From a virus: a DNA stretch of 47,124 bases. The DNA lies in the IMG/VR virus record IMGVR_UViG_3300009706_000013, positions 1 through 47,124 of that record, one strand, 5' to 3'. The stretch's first letter is position 1; every line of letters starts with the position of its first letter. Below, one piece after another: positions 31,128 through 39,567 of this stretch. The position numbers and the translations under genes are program-made. Under the pieces are notes generated by a model that searched no databases, was not told where the DNA came from, and saw only the letters and a list, made by a program, of their open reading frames with translations.

Positions 31128-31447
31128 CAGGTCACCATGAACGTGCCAATTGCCGCCCTGTTTTGGCTGTCAGCCGTGTATTCGTAGATCACAGTGTAGA
31201 GCTTGTTGGTCTCATACCCCGTTGACGACGTTGTCGCGATGCTGCCCGTCCGGAACCCTACCTTCGAGTCCTTGTCGCTGGCATCCAGTGACCCCGTGGC
31301 GATGTATACCGAGAACCCCGGCGGGTACACCGTGTAGGTCGGTGCGGAGGACGGTGCTGTCACTACACCTGACGAGTTGCGGCACTGGATCGCCACAGGC
31401 AGCGTGTCGTCCAGATCAATGAAGCCTATGAATCCAATATCGTCCAT
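31127..31447 (-). CDS. Small beta-sandwich virion protein, 106 residues
   Basis: The ATG overlaps the TAA of the 59-residue ORF (TAATG) and the stop is shared with the next start (TGATG), showing tight coupling. The sequence has the same layout as the 147-residue protein at 28751 (LPVAIQCRNSSGVV, SAPTYTVY, KLYTVIYEYTAD), pointing to a duplication that flanks the 657-residue gene. Likely a structural tail or head-tail component. Confidence 0.65.
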   Translation of the reverse strand: MDDIGFIGFIDLDDTLPVAIQCRNSSGVVTAPSSAPTYTVYPPGFSVYIATGSLDASDKDSKVGFRTGSIATTSSTGYETNKLYTVIYEYTADSQNRAAIGTFMVT

Positions 31448-31626
31448 TACTCACCCTCGAATTTCACAACCGCGTACCCGGTGCGGGACTGTAGAACGCC
31501 CACGTCCTCGCACACGGCATTGATCTGCTTGTCTGATGCACCGGGGGGCAGATCCCTGACATCCGTCTCTCTCTTGAGGCCCGGAAAGTCCTTGATAACG
31601 ATACTTGTTGTTGGTGCGGCTGCCAT
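31447..31626 (-). CDS. 59-residue ORF equivalent to the N-terminal domain of propeller tail proteins
   Basis: The ATG at 31626 overlaps the TAA of the LamG gene and the TAA overlaps the next ATG. The product starts MAAAPTTSIVIKDFPGLKRE and continues with DLPPGASDKQINAVCEDVG and LQSRTGYAVVKF. In full-length podovirus propeller proteins the same pattern (a D-F-x-G-L-x-x-x motif, then L-P-P-G-x-A and G-x-L-x-x-R-x-G-Y) forms the first 60 residues. Here it stands alone, separated from the rest of the protein (26463-28751) by three genes. Confidence 0.75.
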   Translation of the reverse strand: MAAAPTTSIVIKDFPGLKRETDVRDLPPGASDKQINAVCEDVGVLQSRTGYAVVKFEGE

Positions 31627-33026
31627 TATTCCGGATCATCCACTCGGGGCCTGAGGGTGTCTTCCTGGTCCGCCCTCTCTGGTATGTAAAGACCACCCTT
31701 TCCGTCGATGGACGGCTCTGCTGTCGGAGGAACAACAGTATCATCTCCGCCTCCAGTGACAGCCGATGGGCTGGCGACAGAGGGATTAGTCGTAGGCACA
31801 GATGGGTCGCCGCTGGCAGAGTCCCTGTCCATTCCATAAGCCCAGTACGCTTTCTCTCCAGCACCCTTGCGAGGCATGACAGGCTCAGACGCCTGCAACC
31901 ACCAATCACTCACGTCAGGATATATGTTCCTGTCTTCCTGACTGTAGAAGCGGTATGGTGCTCGCCTGTGTTCCAGTGGCAACACTGGGACCTCGGGAGG
32001 TGAAGCCCAGTCGGTGACGTCCGGCACATCCAGAAACTTGTCGTTGAGGAATCCGGACCACGAGTAATCGTATTGCACGAAGACCGGGTTGGTACGCTCC
32101 GGGGTGAGGTGTCTGCGGTGCAAGGTTTCCAATGAGCCGGTTGATTTCCAGTCCAGGTCTGATCCATTAGCTTCCACCCACGGGTACTGTATACCGAACC
32201 CAAAATTCCATAGCTGCTCGACCTCGCCCATCGTCAAGGCCCGCTTCCAGATCGCCACCTCGTCCAGGCCGCCCTCAAGGAAGTTGGCAGCCCCGGTGGA
32301 TGTACCGAATCTCAGTGCATTGGACCCAGCGCCAGGCGCAGATTCCAACCTAGTATTTAGAGAATTGAGTCGTCTCCCTGGAGACCAAGCCCCACTCGCC
32401 GCAGTCCCGTGCGCATAATGTGACTGCATCCCCGGACCTGGCTCCCACTCTGAATACATCATGATATTGGCTTCTGAGCCATCGGGATTTGGGTTCGGAA
32501 TGGAGCTGTCGTATACCGCACACCCAAAATAGTATTCTTGAGACGGACCATGTCCTGTAAATATATAACCGCCATCCGCTCCGCTATCAAACTGTCCATC
32601 TGTTGTAGAGTAGTCAATAAAACCAAGAGGTGACCCTACGCTACGCTGGGTGTCAGTTCCGGCTGATAATCGCCAGTACCCTCCTGATGACGATTGTATG
32701 AAGGAAACCGTGTATTCGTTTCCTGCCTCGTGTAGAGTCCCCGTTCCGCTTCTCTTGGCGACCAGGCACGCTGACGCCAGGTCCGCTACGCGCGCTCTCC
32801 ACATGATCGTGTAAGACGTTCCGTTCAGTTGCAGGTCTGAATGGTTTGTAACCGATAGGGATTCACTGGCTGACGCATCAAACAGGGCCGACCTACCGAC
32901 CTTCCCGGATTCATAGAGAACCGTGTTGTTGTCTGCCAGGTCGTGGTTGTTAGCCGTGGAGTCCAGACGGGTGCCCCCCGTCTCGTCGAGGCTCCAGTGC
33001 GACATTAGACTGTCTGTCAGCGGCAT
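31626..33026 (-). CDS. LamG/concanavalin-like lectin domain virion protein, 466 residues
   Basis: Residues 1 to about 275 show a LamG_3 jelly roll: SLMSHWSLDETGGTRLDS, VGRSALFDASASESLSV and, at the end, GGLDEVAIWKRALTMGEVEQ. This domain binds sugars or proteins and often occurs in phage tail or capsid-surface proteins. The remaining 190 residues are Pro/Asp/Trp-rich and probably extended (DVSDWWLQASEPVMPRKGAG). It may bind the host surface. The start is ATG at 33026 with a weak GGAAG site. Confidence 0.82.
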   Translation of the reverse strand: MPLTDSLMSHWSLDETGGTRLDSTANNHDLADNNTVLYESGKVGRSALFDASASESLSVTNHSDLQLNGTSYTIMWRARVADLASACLVAKRSGTGTLHEAGNEYTVSFIQSSSGGYWRLSAGTDTQRSVGSPLGFIDYSTTDGQFDSGADGGYIFTGHGPSQEYYFGCAVYDSSIPNPNPDGSEANIMMYSEWEPGPGMQSHYAHGTAASGAWSPGRRLNSLNTRLESAPGAGSNALRFGTSTGAANFLEGGLDEVAIWKRALTMGEVEQLWNFGFGIQYPWVEANGSDLDWKSTGSLETLHRRHLTPERTNPVFVQYDYSWSGFLNDKFLDVPDVTDWASPPEVPVLPLEHRRAPYRFYSQEDRNIYPDVSDWWLQASEPVMPRKGAGEKAYWAYGMDRDSASGDPSVPTTNPSVASPSAVTGGGDDTVVPPTAEPSIDGKGGLYIPERADQEDTLRPRVDDPE

Positions 33027-33028
33027 GA

Positions 33029-33316
33029 CTAACTTCCAGGTGTCCAGATCACTGACGTAGATACCTCGGTCCCGTTACTGGAACCTTCCATGATCTCAAG
33101 CTGCCGTTCCATGGGCACACACTCAGAACACTGTGGTCCGCAGACTGGGCCGTTACAACGCGAGCAGAACCCTCGCAGCTTTCCGCTGCCGGGCTGTACC
33201 TGCCAGTGACATCCACAGTGAACACACTGTAGTGTGTCGGCCTCGATCACCCCGTCAGGACCCGACAGTATTGACGTTCCCTTTGGTCGGAGTGCTGTCC
33301 ACTTCTTGTCGGACAT
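33029..33316 (-). CDS. Small zinc-ribbon protein, 95 residues
   Basis: GAGGAG precedes the ATG at 33316. Eight cysteines are grouped as CVHCGCHW (residues 31-38) and CSRCNGPVCGPQCSEC (51-66), enough for two zinc sites. The rest is short and polar. It lies among virion genes and ends 3 bases before the LamG gene, so a small structural or assembly role is likely. Confidence 0.65.
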   Translation of the reverse strand: MSDKKWTALRPKGTSILSGPDGVIEADTLQCVHCGCHWQVQPGSGKLRGFCSRCNGPVCGPQCSECVPMERQLEIMEGSSNGTEVSTSVIWTPGS

Positions 33317-33318
33317 CC

Positions 33319-33771
33319 TTACTCCTCATGGAACATCACCACTTCATAGGCTGTGGTCCCCGTGCTGACGGACACAGTCTTGCAACCCAGGCCATTGCTT
33401 GCCGTGGCCGGAGCTACCATCTCGCCACCAGGAGCGGCAACCCAGCGGAAGGTGTTACGCTGGTTCATAGAAATCTGGAGCAGCACAGCGTTCGACGTGT
33501 AGGTCGGCTCGCTGGAGTGAGCCACCGCGTAGTCCGCCAAGGACGCCGGGTCACCAGGGTCGAGAGCAATCGGGGTGAACCCGCTGCCCTCGGTTCCAAC
33601 AGCCGTGGTCCTCGCGACGTGCCACTTGACAGCAGCGTCAGCCGGTGTAGCAACGCTGCCGATGACAAGATCGTAGAGCGCCGGACGAATCGTCGCTGCC
33701 GAGATCAAGTTGAGGCAGGTCTTGTTGGCACCACTCGCTGCGGTTCCGTTACCTGTGTATCGTCTACCCAT
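33319..33771 (-). CDS. Putative virion decoration or tail protein, 150 residues
   Basis: AGGAG lies 8 bases before the ATG at 33771. The protein is beta-rich and low in charge (TIRPALYDLVIGSVATPADA, NAVLLQISMNQRNTFRWVA), like small phage tail or capsid surface proteins that I remember from marine phages. No signal peptide is present. Gene order between the tail adaptor and the zinc-ribbon gene supports a structural role. Confidence 0.6.
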   Translation of the reverse strand: MGRRYTGNGTAASGANKTCLNLISAATIRPALYDLVIGSVATPADAAVKWHVARTTAVGTEGSGFTPIALDPGDPASLADYAVAHSSEPTYTSNAVLLQISMNQRNTFRWVAAPGGEMVAPATASNGLGCKTVSVSTGTTAYEVVMFHEE

Positions 33772-33785
33772 CGAATTGTCTCCTA

Positions 33786-34946
33786 CTAATTCGGTGTAAC
33801 TGTCGCGAAGTCCCGCAGGTGGTGGACGGAATAGTTTGCCGAGCCGTCCTGTCCACTGAAGTCCCTGTTGTCAGCCTGCATCGCCAACCGTAACGCTCCG
33901 GCGTAGATGCCCTGTTTCATACCCACATCATCCGACTTGGTCAGGATCGACAGCCGTGCCTCGGCAAGTGCCAGGAACGCCTCGAACATCGCACCCTGCT
34001 CAATGTCCAGGGGGTCAGAGATCCTGTATTTTATATTAGTGTGTCCGTTGTCCAGTACCTGGTCTACCGTGATGGACGTCGCGCTGTTGACCGCTGTGAC
34101 GACCCTCTCCTCCTGATAGGGATTCAATCCGTCGATGCCGTCCGGGTAGTCTTCAAGGGTTCCCATTCTGACGATGGAGCCAAGCATGCTCTGGGTCCAC
34201 GTTGTGCCTTTGCCCGTGAGAGTCGCCACCCCAGCCGTGCCGGTCAGCGTGCCAGCCTTGTAGTCCGTGATCCGGACGGGGTGCGGAGTCCGCTGGTACA
34301 CGAAGTCGAAGCTGTTGGCACTGGACGGGGGCGGGTAGAAGAACACCGCCATGGCCCCGAGGTAATCCGGGTCAGCCATGTAGGTGTAAATCCTCGGATC
34401 ATTGGCGGCTTCCTTGCTCTCGTGGTGTGCCAGCCACTCGCCGGGAGCAACGTATGTGGGCCACTGCCAATTCTTGTCAGCGTTCCTGAGCTGGTTGGCT
34501 GACTGGAAGTCCAGAGGCAGCGTGTACGAGTCCCTGGCGAGGGTGTACGACGAGGCTGTCGTGACGTCCTCGCCGGGATTGTTATTGATACCCAACACTA
34601 CCGCCGTGTCACTGATACGCTTGGACACTGCGTAGTCGATATTGTTGATCCGGATGATTCCTCTGGCGGCCCACGACGGGAATGTTCCGGATGCCAGCGT
34701 CACCTCACGATTGTTGCTGCCCCCGGCATGGTCGTATGTCACGGTCCCGGTGGCATAGGACGCCACGGTCGTCACGCGACCACGCTTGTAGTAGTACGAC
34801 CAGTTGGTAGCAGTCGAGAGGTTCCGGTAGGCGGACAGGATGGATCGCTTGGACATACGGACGTTCCGCCCCTCGCTCGTCCCGCCCATGTGGTCGAGCA
34901 AGTGGTCGATGACGTCAGAGAATGTCCAGATTACCTGTGTCGTCAT
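33786..34946 (-). CDS. Podovirus tail adaptor-like protein (tail tubular A type), 386 residues
   Basis: The N-terminal helical part (FSDVIDHLLDHMGG, RMSKRSILSAYRNLSTATNW) and the following beta-barrel (TVTYDHAGGSNNREVTLASG) are the layout of head-tail adaptors. The C-terminal helical part returns with GAMFEAFLALAEARLSILTK. Such proteins form a 12-mer ring under the portal. No good ribosome binding site is visible before the ATG at 34946, which lies 4 bases after the upstream stop, so coupling is likely. Confidence 0.68.
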   Translation of the reverse strand: MTTQVIWTFSDVIDHLLDHMGGTSEGRNVRMSKRSILSAYRNLSTATNWSYYYKRGRVTTVASYATGTVTYDHAGGSNNREVTLASGTFPSWAARGIIRINNIDYAVSKRISDTAVVLGINNNPGEDVTTASSYTLARDSYTLPLDFQSANQLRNADKNWQWPTYVAPGEWLAHHESKEAANDPRIYTYMADPDYLGAMAVFFYPPPSSANSFDFVYQRTPHPVRITDYKAGTLTGTAGVATLTGKGTTWTQSMLGSIVRMGTLEDYPDGIDGLNPYQEERVVTAVNSATSITVDQVLDNGHTNIKYRISDPLDIEQGAMFEAFLALAEARLSILTKSDDVGMKQGIYAGALRLAMQADNRDFSGQDGSANYSVHHLRDFATVTPN

Positions 34947-34950
34947 GTTA

Positions 34951-35301
34951 TCAGTGCAAGAAGTAACTCAAATGGCCGCCTACAGCATTGCTGCCACAGG
35001 TGACAACCAGGGCCTCGCCGGACAGGCTCTCTAAATGCCCATCTGGGTTCCAGCCACACGACAACCCACTGCTGGCAGAACCCTTGACTGTCATCGTCCC
35101 GGTCAGATCGGTGTATGTGGAAGCACCGTCAAAGCTCTTCAACACCCATGTAGTGTTTCCAGACGAGGAGGCATAGTACGACACCACGCAAATCTTCTTG
35201 CCTGTCACTGCTGCAACAAGTGACGTGGTCGCTGATCCTCCTGCGACGATCTTTGCGAACTTGACGTCCTGACGTGACAAGTCCCTCAAGCCTACTGGCA
35301 T
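34951..35301 (-). CDS. Small beta-rich virion protein, 116 residues
   Basis: AGGAG precedes the ATG at 35301. The sequence (TGKKICVVSYYASSSGNTTW, LKSFDGASTYTDLTG) is a compact beta-sandwich type seen repeatedly in phage structural modules, with a conserved C-terminal G-x-L-x-Y pattern. It may decorate the head or tail. No enzymatic motif is present. Confidence 0.6.
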   Translation of the reverse strand: MPVGLRDLSRQDVKFAKIVAGGSATTSLVAAVTGKKICVVSYYASSSGNTTWVLKSFDGASTYTDLTGTMTVKGSASSGLSCGWNPDGHLESLSGEALVVTCGSNAVGGHLSYFLH

Positions 35302-35603
35302 CAGTATCTCCTCCGAATGTTCTTTATCTGTCCGGGAAACTGACCCTGTGGTGGCCTGTTGAACTGCCTGAAATCTCGTTGGAACCTGTCGGACATGGAC
35401 TGCTGTCTCAACTGCCGAAACAGTTGGTTCATCATCTCCGTCTGCATCAGGCTCCTGGCATTCACACCCGCTGGCACAGACTGGAGCGGCTGCTGCTGTA
35501 GACCCGGCGGACGAACCCCCGGATGGTTTCCGGCAAACTCACCGCCGTGAACCACCGCTGACAGGTTCGATGGCATCTGTGGTGACAGGCGGGGCTGATA
35601 CAT
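35301..35603 (-). CDS. Small Gln/Arg/Pro-rich protein, 100 residues
   Basis: The ATG overlaps the stop of the upstream gene (TAATG). The N-terminus is Pro-rich (GVRPPGLQQQPLQSV). A helical basic stretch follows (TEMMNQLFRQLRQQSMSDRF), then an Arg-rich end (IKNIRRRY). The composition resembles a small internal or assembly protein. No family is recognised. Confidence 0.55.
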   Translation of the reverse strand: MYQPRLSPQMPSNLSAVVHGGEFAGNHPGVRPPGLQQQPLQSVPAGVNARSLMQTEMMNQLFRQLRQQSMSDRFQRDFRQFNRPPQGQFPGQIKNIRRRY

Positions 35604-36142
35604 TATTTCCCACCATGCTTGTCCGTGACCTCGTCCTTCAGGTCCCTCATGTTCATGCGAGCCTTATCAGGATCATTCCTGATCGCCTGCTGCATCTTCC
35701 TCTGTGTCAGGTCCTTGCCTAGCTTCTCCCGGTCTTCCCGTGGGTCCGTCTCTGGCTGACGATGCTTCACGTTCACAGAGCCTGAGCACTCCCAGCCCCT
35801 ACGTTCACAGAGGTCCTGGATCTGTCCCCGTCCTCCGCTGCCAGAAATGAAAGCCTCCGGGTCTCCGGGAAACTTCGCCAGCCCTCCGATGTACACGTCG
35901 TTGTAATTCGGAGTAAACCCCTTGGCCCGAGCGTTCGCAACGAGAGTATCCAGTGCTCGCTCGTCTCCCTCGAACTGCTTGGCAAGAGTCCCCTGCCCCT
36001 CGAAGAATTCCCTGTCCGTCAGGGACCGGGGACCCTCACGGAACGCCATCATCTCAGCCATCCGATGGCCGTTGCCTTTATCTCGCAGCCACTCGTAATC
36101 CGACTGGATTCCTTCGTTGCTGCTAACTGTCTGGTATGCCAT
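35603..36142 (-). CDS. Hypothetical virion-module protein, 179 residues
   Basis: The frame is open from 36274, but the first 44 residues are Trp/Cys/Arg-rich and unlikely. The ATG at 36142 (MAYQTVSSNE) has AGGGC upstream and fits the previous stop at 36169. A compact middle (NARAKGFTPNYNDVYIGGLA) is followed by a highly charged helical C-terminus (DREKLGKDLTQRKMQQAI). It may be an internal head or assembly protein; the function is unknown. Confidence 0.62.
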   Translation of the reverse strand: MAYQTVSSNEGIQSDYEWLRDKGNGHRMAEMMAFREGPRSLTDREFFEGQGTLAKQFEGDERALDTLVANARAKGFTPNYNDVYIGGLAKFPGDPEAFISGSGGRGQIQDLCERRGWECSGSVNVKHRQPETDPREDREKLGKDLTQRKMQQAIRNDPDKARMNMRDLKDEVTDKHGGK

Positions 36143-36168
36143 GCCTAGCCCTGTTTCAAGTTTTACTA

Positions 36169-36708
36169 CTATGCGAACGGCGAGGCCGAAGTTCCAACAC
36201 CAGCAAGGGTTCCAGAAGCCACCAGCATGTTTGCGGCGGCGATCTCGACCCGGACATATCCACCCTGAACCCACCCCTTGGTGGCACCAGTAATAGCCAG
36301 CTTGTAGTGGCTGGACTGGTTTGGTAGCTGAATCGCCTTGACTCCTGCCGTGCCGGTGTTGTCCTGCGAGATGAAGACGTGTCCGTAGTAGAGATCGGCT
36401 GAACGACTGCCGTCGATGCTGAACCCTGCTGACGCTGCTGTTGTCTTGATGAGAAAGTCGCAGTACCAGCCCACGTTGTCTGCGTTGGCCTCGGGCAACG
36501 TCACAACTATGCCGTCATTCTTGTCGAGAACGACGAGAGAACCGCTCTGGGCGGCAGTCAGCGTCTTGGTGGCGTCTGTGACCGTGATGATGGGACGATG
36601 GGCGACCTTGCTTCCATCAAGAAGGTCACGAACCTCGTCGTTCGTCGTGTTATCTGCCACCGCAACCGCCAACTGGTTGAGCGCCTTTGAGCTAAGTGTA
36701 GTAGTCAT
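36169..36708 (-). CDS. Virion surface/decoration-like protein, 179 residues
   Basis: GGAGG lies 7 bases before the ATG at 36708. After a short helical start the protein is beta-rich (LTAAQSGSLVVLDKNDGIVV, TLPEANADNVGWYCDF), a pattern common in phage surface proteins with repeated beta-strands. It follows the portal gene and has its own predicted promoter (36744-36771), so it may be made at a higher level than the portal. Confidence 0.6.
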   Translation of the reverse strand: MTTTLSSKALNQLAVAVADNTTNDEVRDLLDGSKVAHRPIITVTDATKTLTAAQSGSLVVLDKNDGIVVTLPEANADNVGWYCDFLIKTTAASAGFSIDGSRSADLYYGHVFISQDNTGTAGVKAIQLPNQSSHYKLAITGATKGWVQGGYVRVEIAAANMLVASGTLAGVGTSASPFA

Positions 36709-36743
36709 CGGGACCTCCGTGTGTACCTGACAGTTGCTGTTAG

Positions 36744-36771
36744 ACTATACTCTCTCGCCCATCTATGGGAA
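36744..36771 (-). promoter_or_regulatory. Predicted internal promoter after the portal gene
   Basis: On the minus strand TTCCCA (36771-36766) and TATAGT (36749-36744, 5 of 6) are 16 bases apart. The start would be near 36737, about 29 bases before the next ATG, similar to the other predicted leaders here. A small CCCA/TGGG hairpin lies inside the spacer. Confidence 0.4.
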
Positions 36772-36777
36772 AGATCA

Positions 36778-39567
36778 CTATTTTTCGTCCTTGTCCTTCT
36801 CGTCCTTGCCATTTGTCTTGGCCGCAGCCTGCTTGAGACGGGAGCGTTCTCGCTGCTCAGCCTGCTTTATCAGGAGCTTCTGGGCAGCCTCACGCTTACG
36901 GATTTTCTGCTCCGTCTGGTGGACGTCAGCCTTCTGCCCAAGGTTCTGCTGGTGCGATGTCTGGCTGAACATGATGTCCTGTAGCTGCTTGGCCCTGCCA
37001 GCCATGAATTCCTGCTGTCCCTGCTGGGCGTCCTGCACAGCCTGTGCCTGGTCCACCTGCTGGCCCATGGCTGCTGCCTGCATGGCCTGCTGCGTCTTGG
37101 CGGCATCCAACTGCATGCTCTGCTCGCCCTGAGCAGCACCCAGTTGCATATCTGTCTGCGCCTTCATCATCTCAAGCTGCATCAACTGCTGCTTGAGTTG
37201 GGCTTCCATGGCAGCCATCTGCTGTTGCTGCTGCATCTTCATCATTTCAGCCTGGGTCTTGACCTGCATGCCCTGCTGCTTCATCGCTTCGGTCTGAACC
37301 TTCTGCTGCGATTCCTGGGCGGACATCTGCATCTTCTGCATTTCCATCTGCTGCTCCTGCTGCTTCTCCTGCTGCTGTGCTTCCTGCTGTTGCTGCTGGC
37401 CCTGCTGCTGTTGCTGGGCCTGCTGTTTCTGGAATTCAGGCTGGAATTGCAGCGGCAGACGCTTGTCAAGCTGCAACTTGGTGACATCCATGTCGATGGC
37501 CCGGCCCCACATCTGGATCAGGGCATTGATAGGGTTGGTGTCGGTCGTGGCGTCCGCGTGCTTGGAAAGCTCCGGGAACAGTGCAGGCATCACTGTGTTG
37601 ATATTGGTCGTGTCCAGTGCGCGGTTGGGCTTTCTGGCACTTCCAGCTTCCACCGTGGCGTCGATCTGCCTCACCACCAGCTCCGGGTCCTGCTTGGAAA
37701 CGAGCTGCTCCCAAAGCATGGAGCCAGCCTTGCCGATCAGAGGCTCTACATCCTTCCCCTTGATGAAGAACCGGCAGCACATCTTTTCCATCTGTGCCAC
37801 CTCGGCCTGCCACTTCTCCACCTTGGAGGCCATGTGGTCTGGCCGAATGTTCATCTGCTCCCGCTTTGTCGCAACATCCTCGGCGCTACGGGATTGCGTT
37901 GCCGTAATCCCTGACATCAGCTCCGTCAGGCCTGTCCGACGCTCGAACAGTTGCATGACGTGATCAAGGATTTTCCAGACATCGTAGTTCGTCTGCGGCT
38001 GCTGGAGGAACTGCACCACTTGGTTGATATCGCTATGCACCTCGTTCAGCGGGATGATAGCCTGATCTTCGCCGCTCTTGAGGACCCTCTCGACTTCCTT
38101 CTCTGCCGACTTGAGGACAGCAATGAAGTCCCGGCTGCTGCTCCAAATCCTGTTTGCCAGGTGGGATATGATCACGTTCATGAACACCAGTTCGCCCAGT
38201 CCTGGGGCGATTGGTGCGATTGGCCACGCGCTGCCGGGACGCGGGTAGAAGTCCAGTATGGCTACCGGCCAGCGGGCATCACGCCAGTACGGAGTCGGCC
38301 ACGAGAACATCTCGGCAACTTCTTCATCCTTGGCACTCTTGACCGTAGGTCCTGGCTCCTCAAGGACGCTTGAGTCCATGGGAGCGTTGAGCGGGAACGG
38401 GACGTCTGGACTGACCACGATGTAGGCATAATCTCCCACGACCTTGTCAAACGCATCCTTCAGCGGGGTCTTGACATCTGTCATCCGTGCCCCGACACCA
38501 CCCTTGCTCCATATCTTGTAGTACACCACTAGGTCAAACGTCTTGCCCTGCTTGCGGTGCATGCTGCTCGTGTCGCTACCGAGCGACTCGCCCTGTGACT
38601 CGGCACTCTCCATGGACCCGGACAGGGTCCCCTTCTTCAGTCCGAAATCCCTCTCCACTTGCCATACCGGATGGACGTGCTTGCGGGCTATCCACTTGGC
38701 GTCATGAATGCTCTCGGCGTCAGGATCAATAATCAGGTTCTCAACCTTGTCGTAGAACGACCCGGTCAGTGTCTGATCAGATCCGGGCATCTGGTAGGGT
38801 TCCACCCACAGACATCCCCTACCCTTTACCAAGGCTTCGGTAATCGCCATTTCCGCGTGGTAGGCCAGCCCGCCACCCGGCTGCTCACCCGGTGTGTAGT
38901 TCAGGTATGACTCCACGAGGTTGGCACGAGCCTCGTCCTTGATGCTCGTAGCCTTCTGGTCCATCATCGCTTCGTTGTAGAGGTTCTGTGCCTCCTGTAC
39001 CTCCTGGACTTTCGGCTCAATCTCCTGCATCTGCTGCTGGAGCTGCTGCAACTGCTGCTGGGCCTGCTGCATCTGCTGCTGCTGCTGCATCTGCTGCTGC
39101 TGGGCCGCCATGGGGTCCTGTTGCTGCTCCTGCATCTGCTGCTGCTGCTGCTGTTGCATCTGCTGCATCTGCTGCTGAGCCTGCTGCATCTGCTGCTGCA
39201 ACTGCTGCTGCTGCTGCTGTGTCTCCTCCATATCATCCGGGCCAAACAGCTCCGGACGCAGAAGAATCTTCTTCCTCGGCCTGACGGTCCTCTGGGGGTT
39301 GCGCCAGTACAGGACAGGACCAAACAGTGCCACCAGCTCAAACGCCTTGGACATCGTCATCCGGAAGCGTGGGCTGGTGTTCGTCTTCAGGTACTTGTTC
39401 TTGAACTTCGGGTCCCACATGAACCCGCTGGACGCGCTGAAGAACGCCATGCACTGGTCAGAGATATCCTGGAACCAACTCTTGTGCTGGATGCCCAGCT
39501 CGATCTTGCCGAGCCATCCAGTAACGAGTGGCCGCAGGTAGTCTTCGGTCCTACCTTCTGGCAGCAT
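36778..39567 (-). CDS. Portal protein with large Gln-rich insertions, 929 residues
   Basis: The N-terminal part (WLGKIELGIQHKSWFQDIS, KAFELVALFGPVLYWRNPQR) and the middle (GRGCLWVEPYQMPG, NLIIDPDAESIHDAKWIAR, WRDARWPVAILDFYPRPGS) fit podovirus portal proteins. A stretch with ERRTGLTELMSG and RSAEDVATKREQ is also typical. Residues 117-182 are almost pure Gln/Met, and roughly residues 700-850 are again Gln/Met-rich coiled coil, making it much longer than usual portals (about 500-700). Its ATG overlaps the upstream stop (TGATG). The portal sits at one capsid vertex as a 12-mer for DNA packaging and exit. Confidence 0.82.
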   Translation of the reverse strand: MLPEGRTEDYLRPLVTGWLGKIELGIQHKSWFQDISDQCMAFFSASSGFMWDPKFKNKYLKTNTSPRFRMTMSKAFELVALFGPVLYWRNPQRTVRPRKKILLRPELFGPDDMEETQQQQQQLQQQMQQAQQQMQQMQQQQQQQMQEQQQDPMAAQQQQMQQQQQMQQAQQQLQQLQQQMQEIEPKVQEVQEAQNLYNEAMMDQKATSIKDEARANLVESYLNYTPGEQPGGGLAYHAEMAITEALVKGRGCLWVEPYQMPGSDQTLTGSFYDKVENLIIDPDAESIHDAKWIARKHVHPVWQVERDFGLKKGTLSGSMESAESQGESLGSDTSSMHRKQGKTFDLVVYYKIWSKGGVGARMTDVKTPLKDAFDKVVGDYAYIVVSPDVPFPLNAPMDSSVLEEPGPTVKSAKDEEVAEMFSWPTPYWRDARWPVAILDFYPRPGSAWPIAPIAPGLGELVFMNVIISHLANRIWSSSRDFIAVLKSAEKEVERVLKSGEDQAIIPLNEVHSDINQVVQFLQQPQTNYDVWKILDHVMQLFERRTGLTELMSGITATQSRSAEDVATKREQMNIRPDHMASKVEKWQAEVAQMEKMCCRFFIKGKDVEPLIGKAGSMLWEQLVSKQDPELVVRQIDATVEAGSARKPNRALDTTNINTVMPALFPELSKHADATTDTNPINALIQMWGRAIDMDVTKLQLDKRLPLQFQPEFQKQQAQQQQQGQQQQQEAQQQEKQQEQQMEMQKMQMSAQESQQKVQTEAMKQQGMQVKTQAEMMKMQQQQQMAAMEAQLKQQLMQLEMMKAQTDMQLGAAQGEQSMQLDAAKTQQAMQAAAMGQQVDQAQAVQDAQQGQQEFMAGRAKQLQDIMFSQTSHQQNLGQKADVHQTEQKIRKREAAQKLLIKQAEQRERSRLKQAAAKTNGKDEKDKDEK
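39022..39219. repeat. CTG/CAG trinucleotide-rich tract coding polyglutamine in the portal
   Basis: The segment encodes portal residues 117-182, nearly all Gln with Met and Ala. CTG units on the plus strand (CAG on the coding strand) dominate, mixed with CAT and TTG units. A second, less regular tract lies at about 36980-37440. Both stay in frame. Trinucleotide runs are prone to slippage, so lengths may differ among relatives. Confidence 0.8.

Noticed and set aside
36143-36274. 44 extra N-terminal codons on the 179-residue gene ending at 35603
   Set aside because: They overlap the preceding gene, are Trp/Cys/Arg-rich and have no ribosome binding site.
37144-37914. A 256-codon leucine-rich plus-strand ORF opposite the portal
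   Set aside because: The Leu/His runs are the reverse reading of the CAG/CTG polyglutamine tract.
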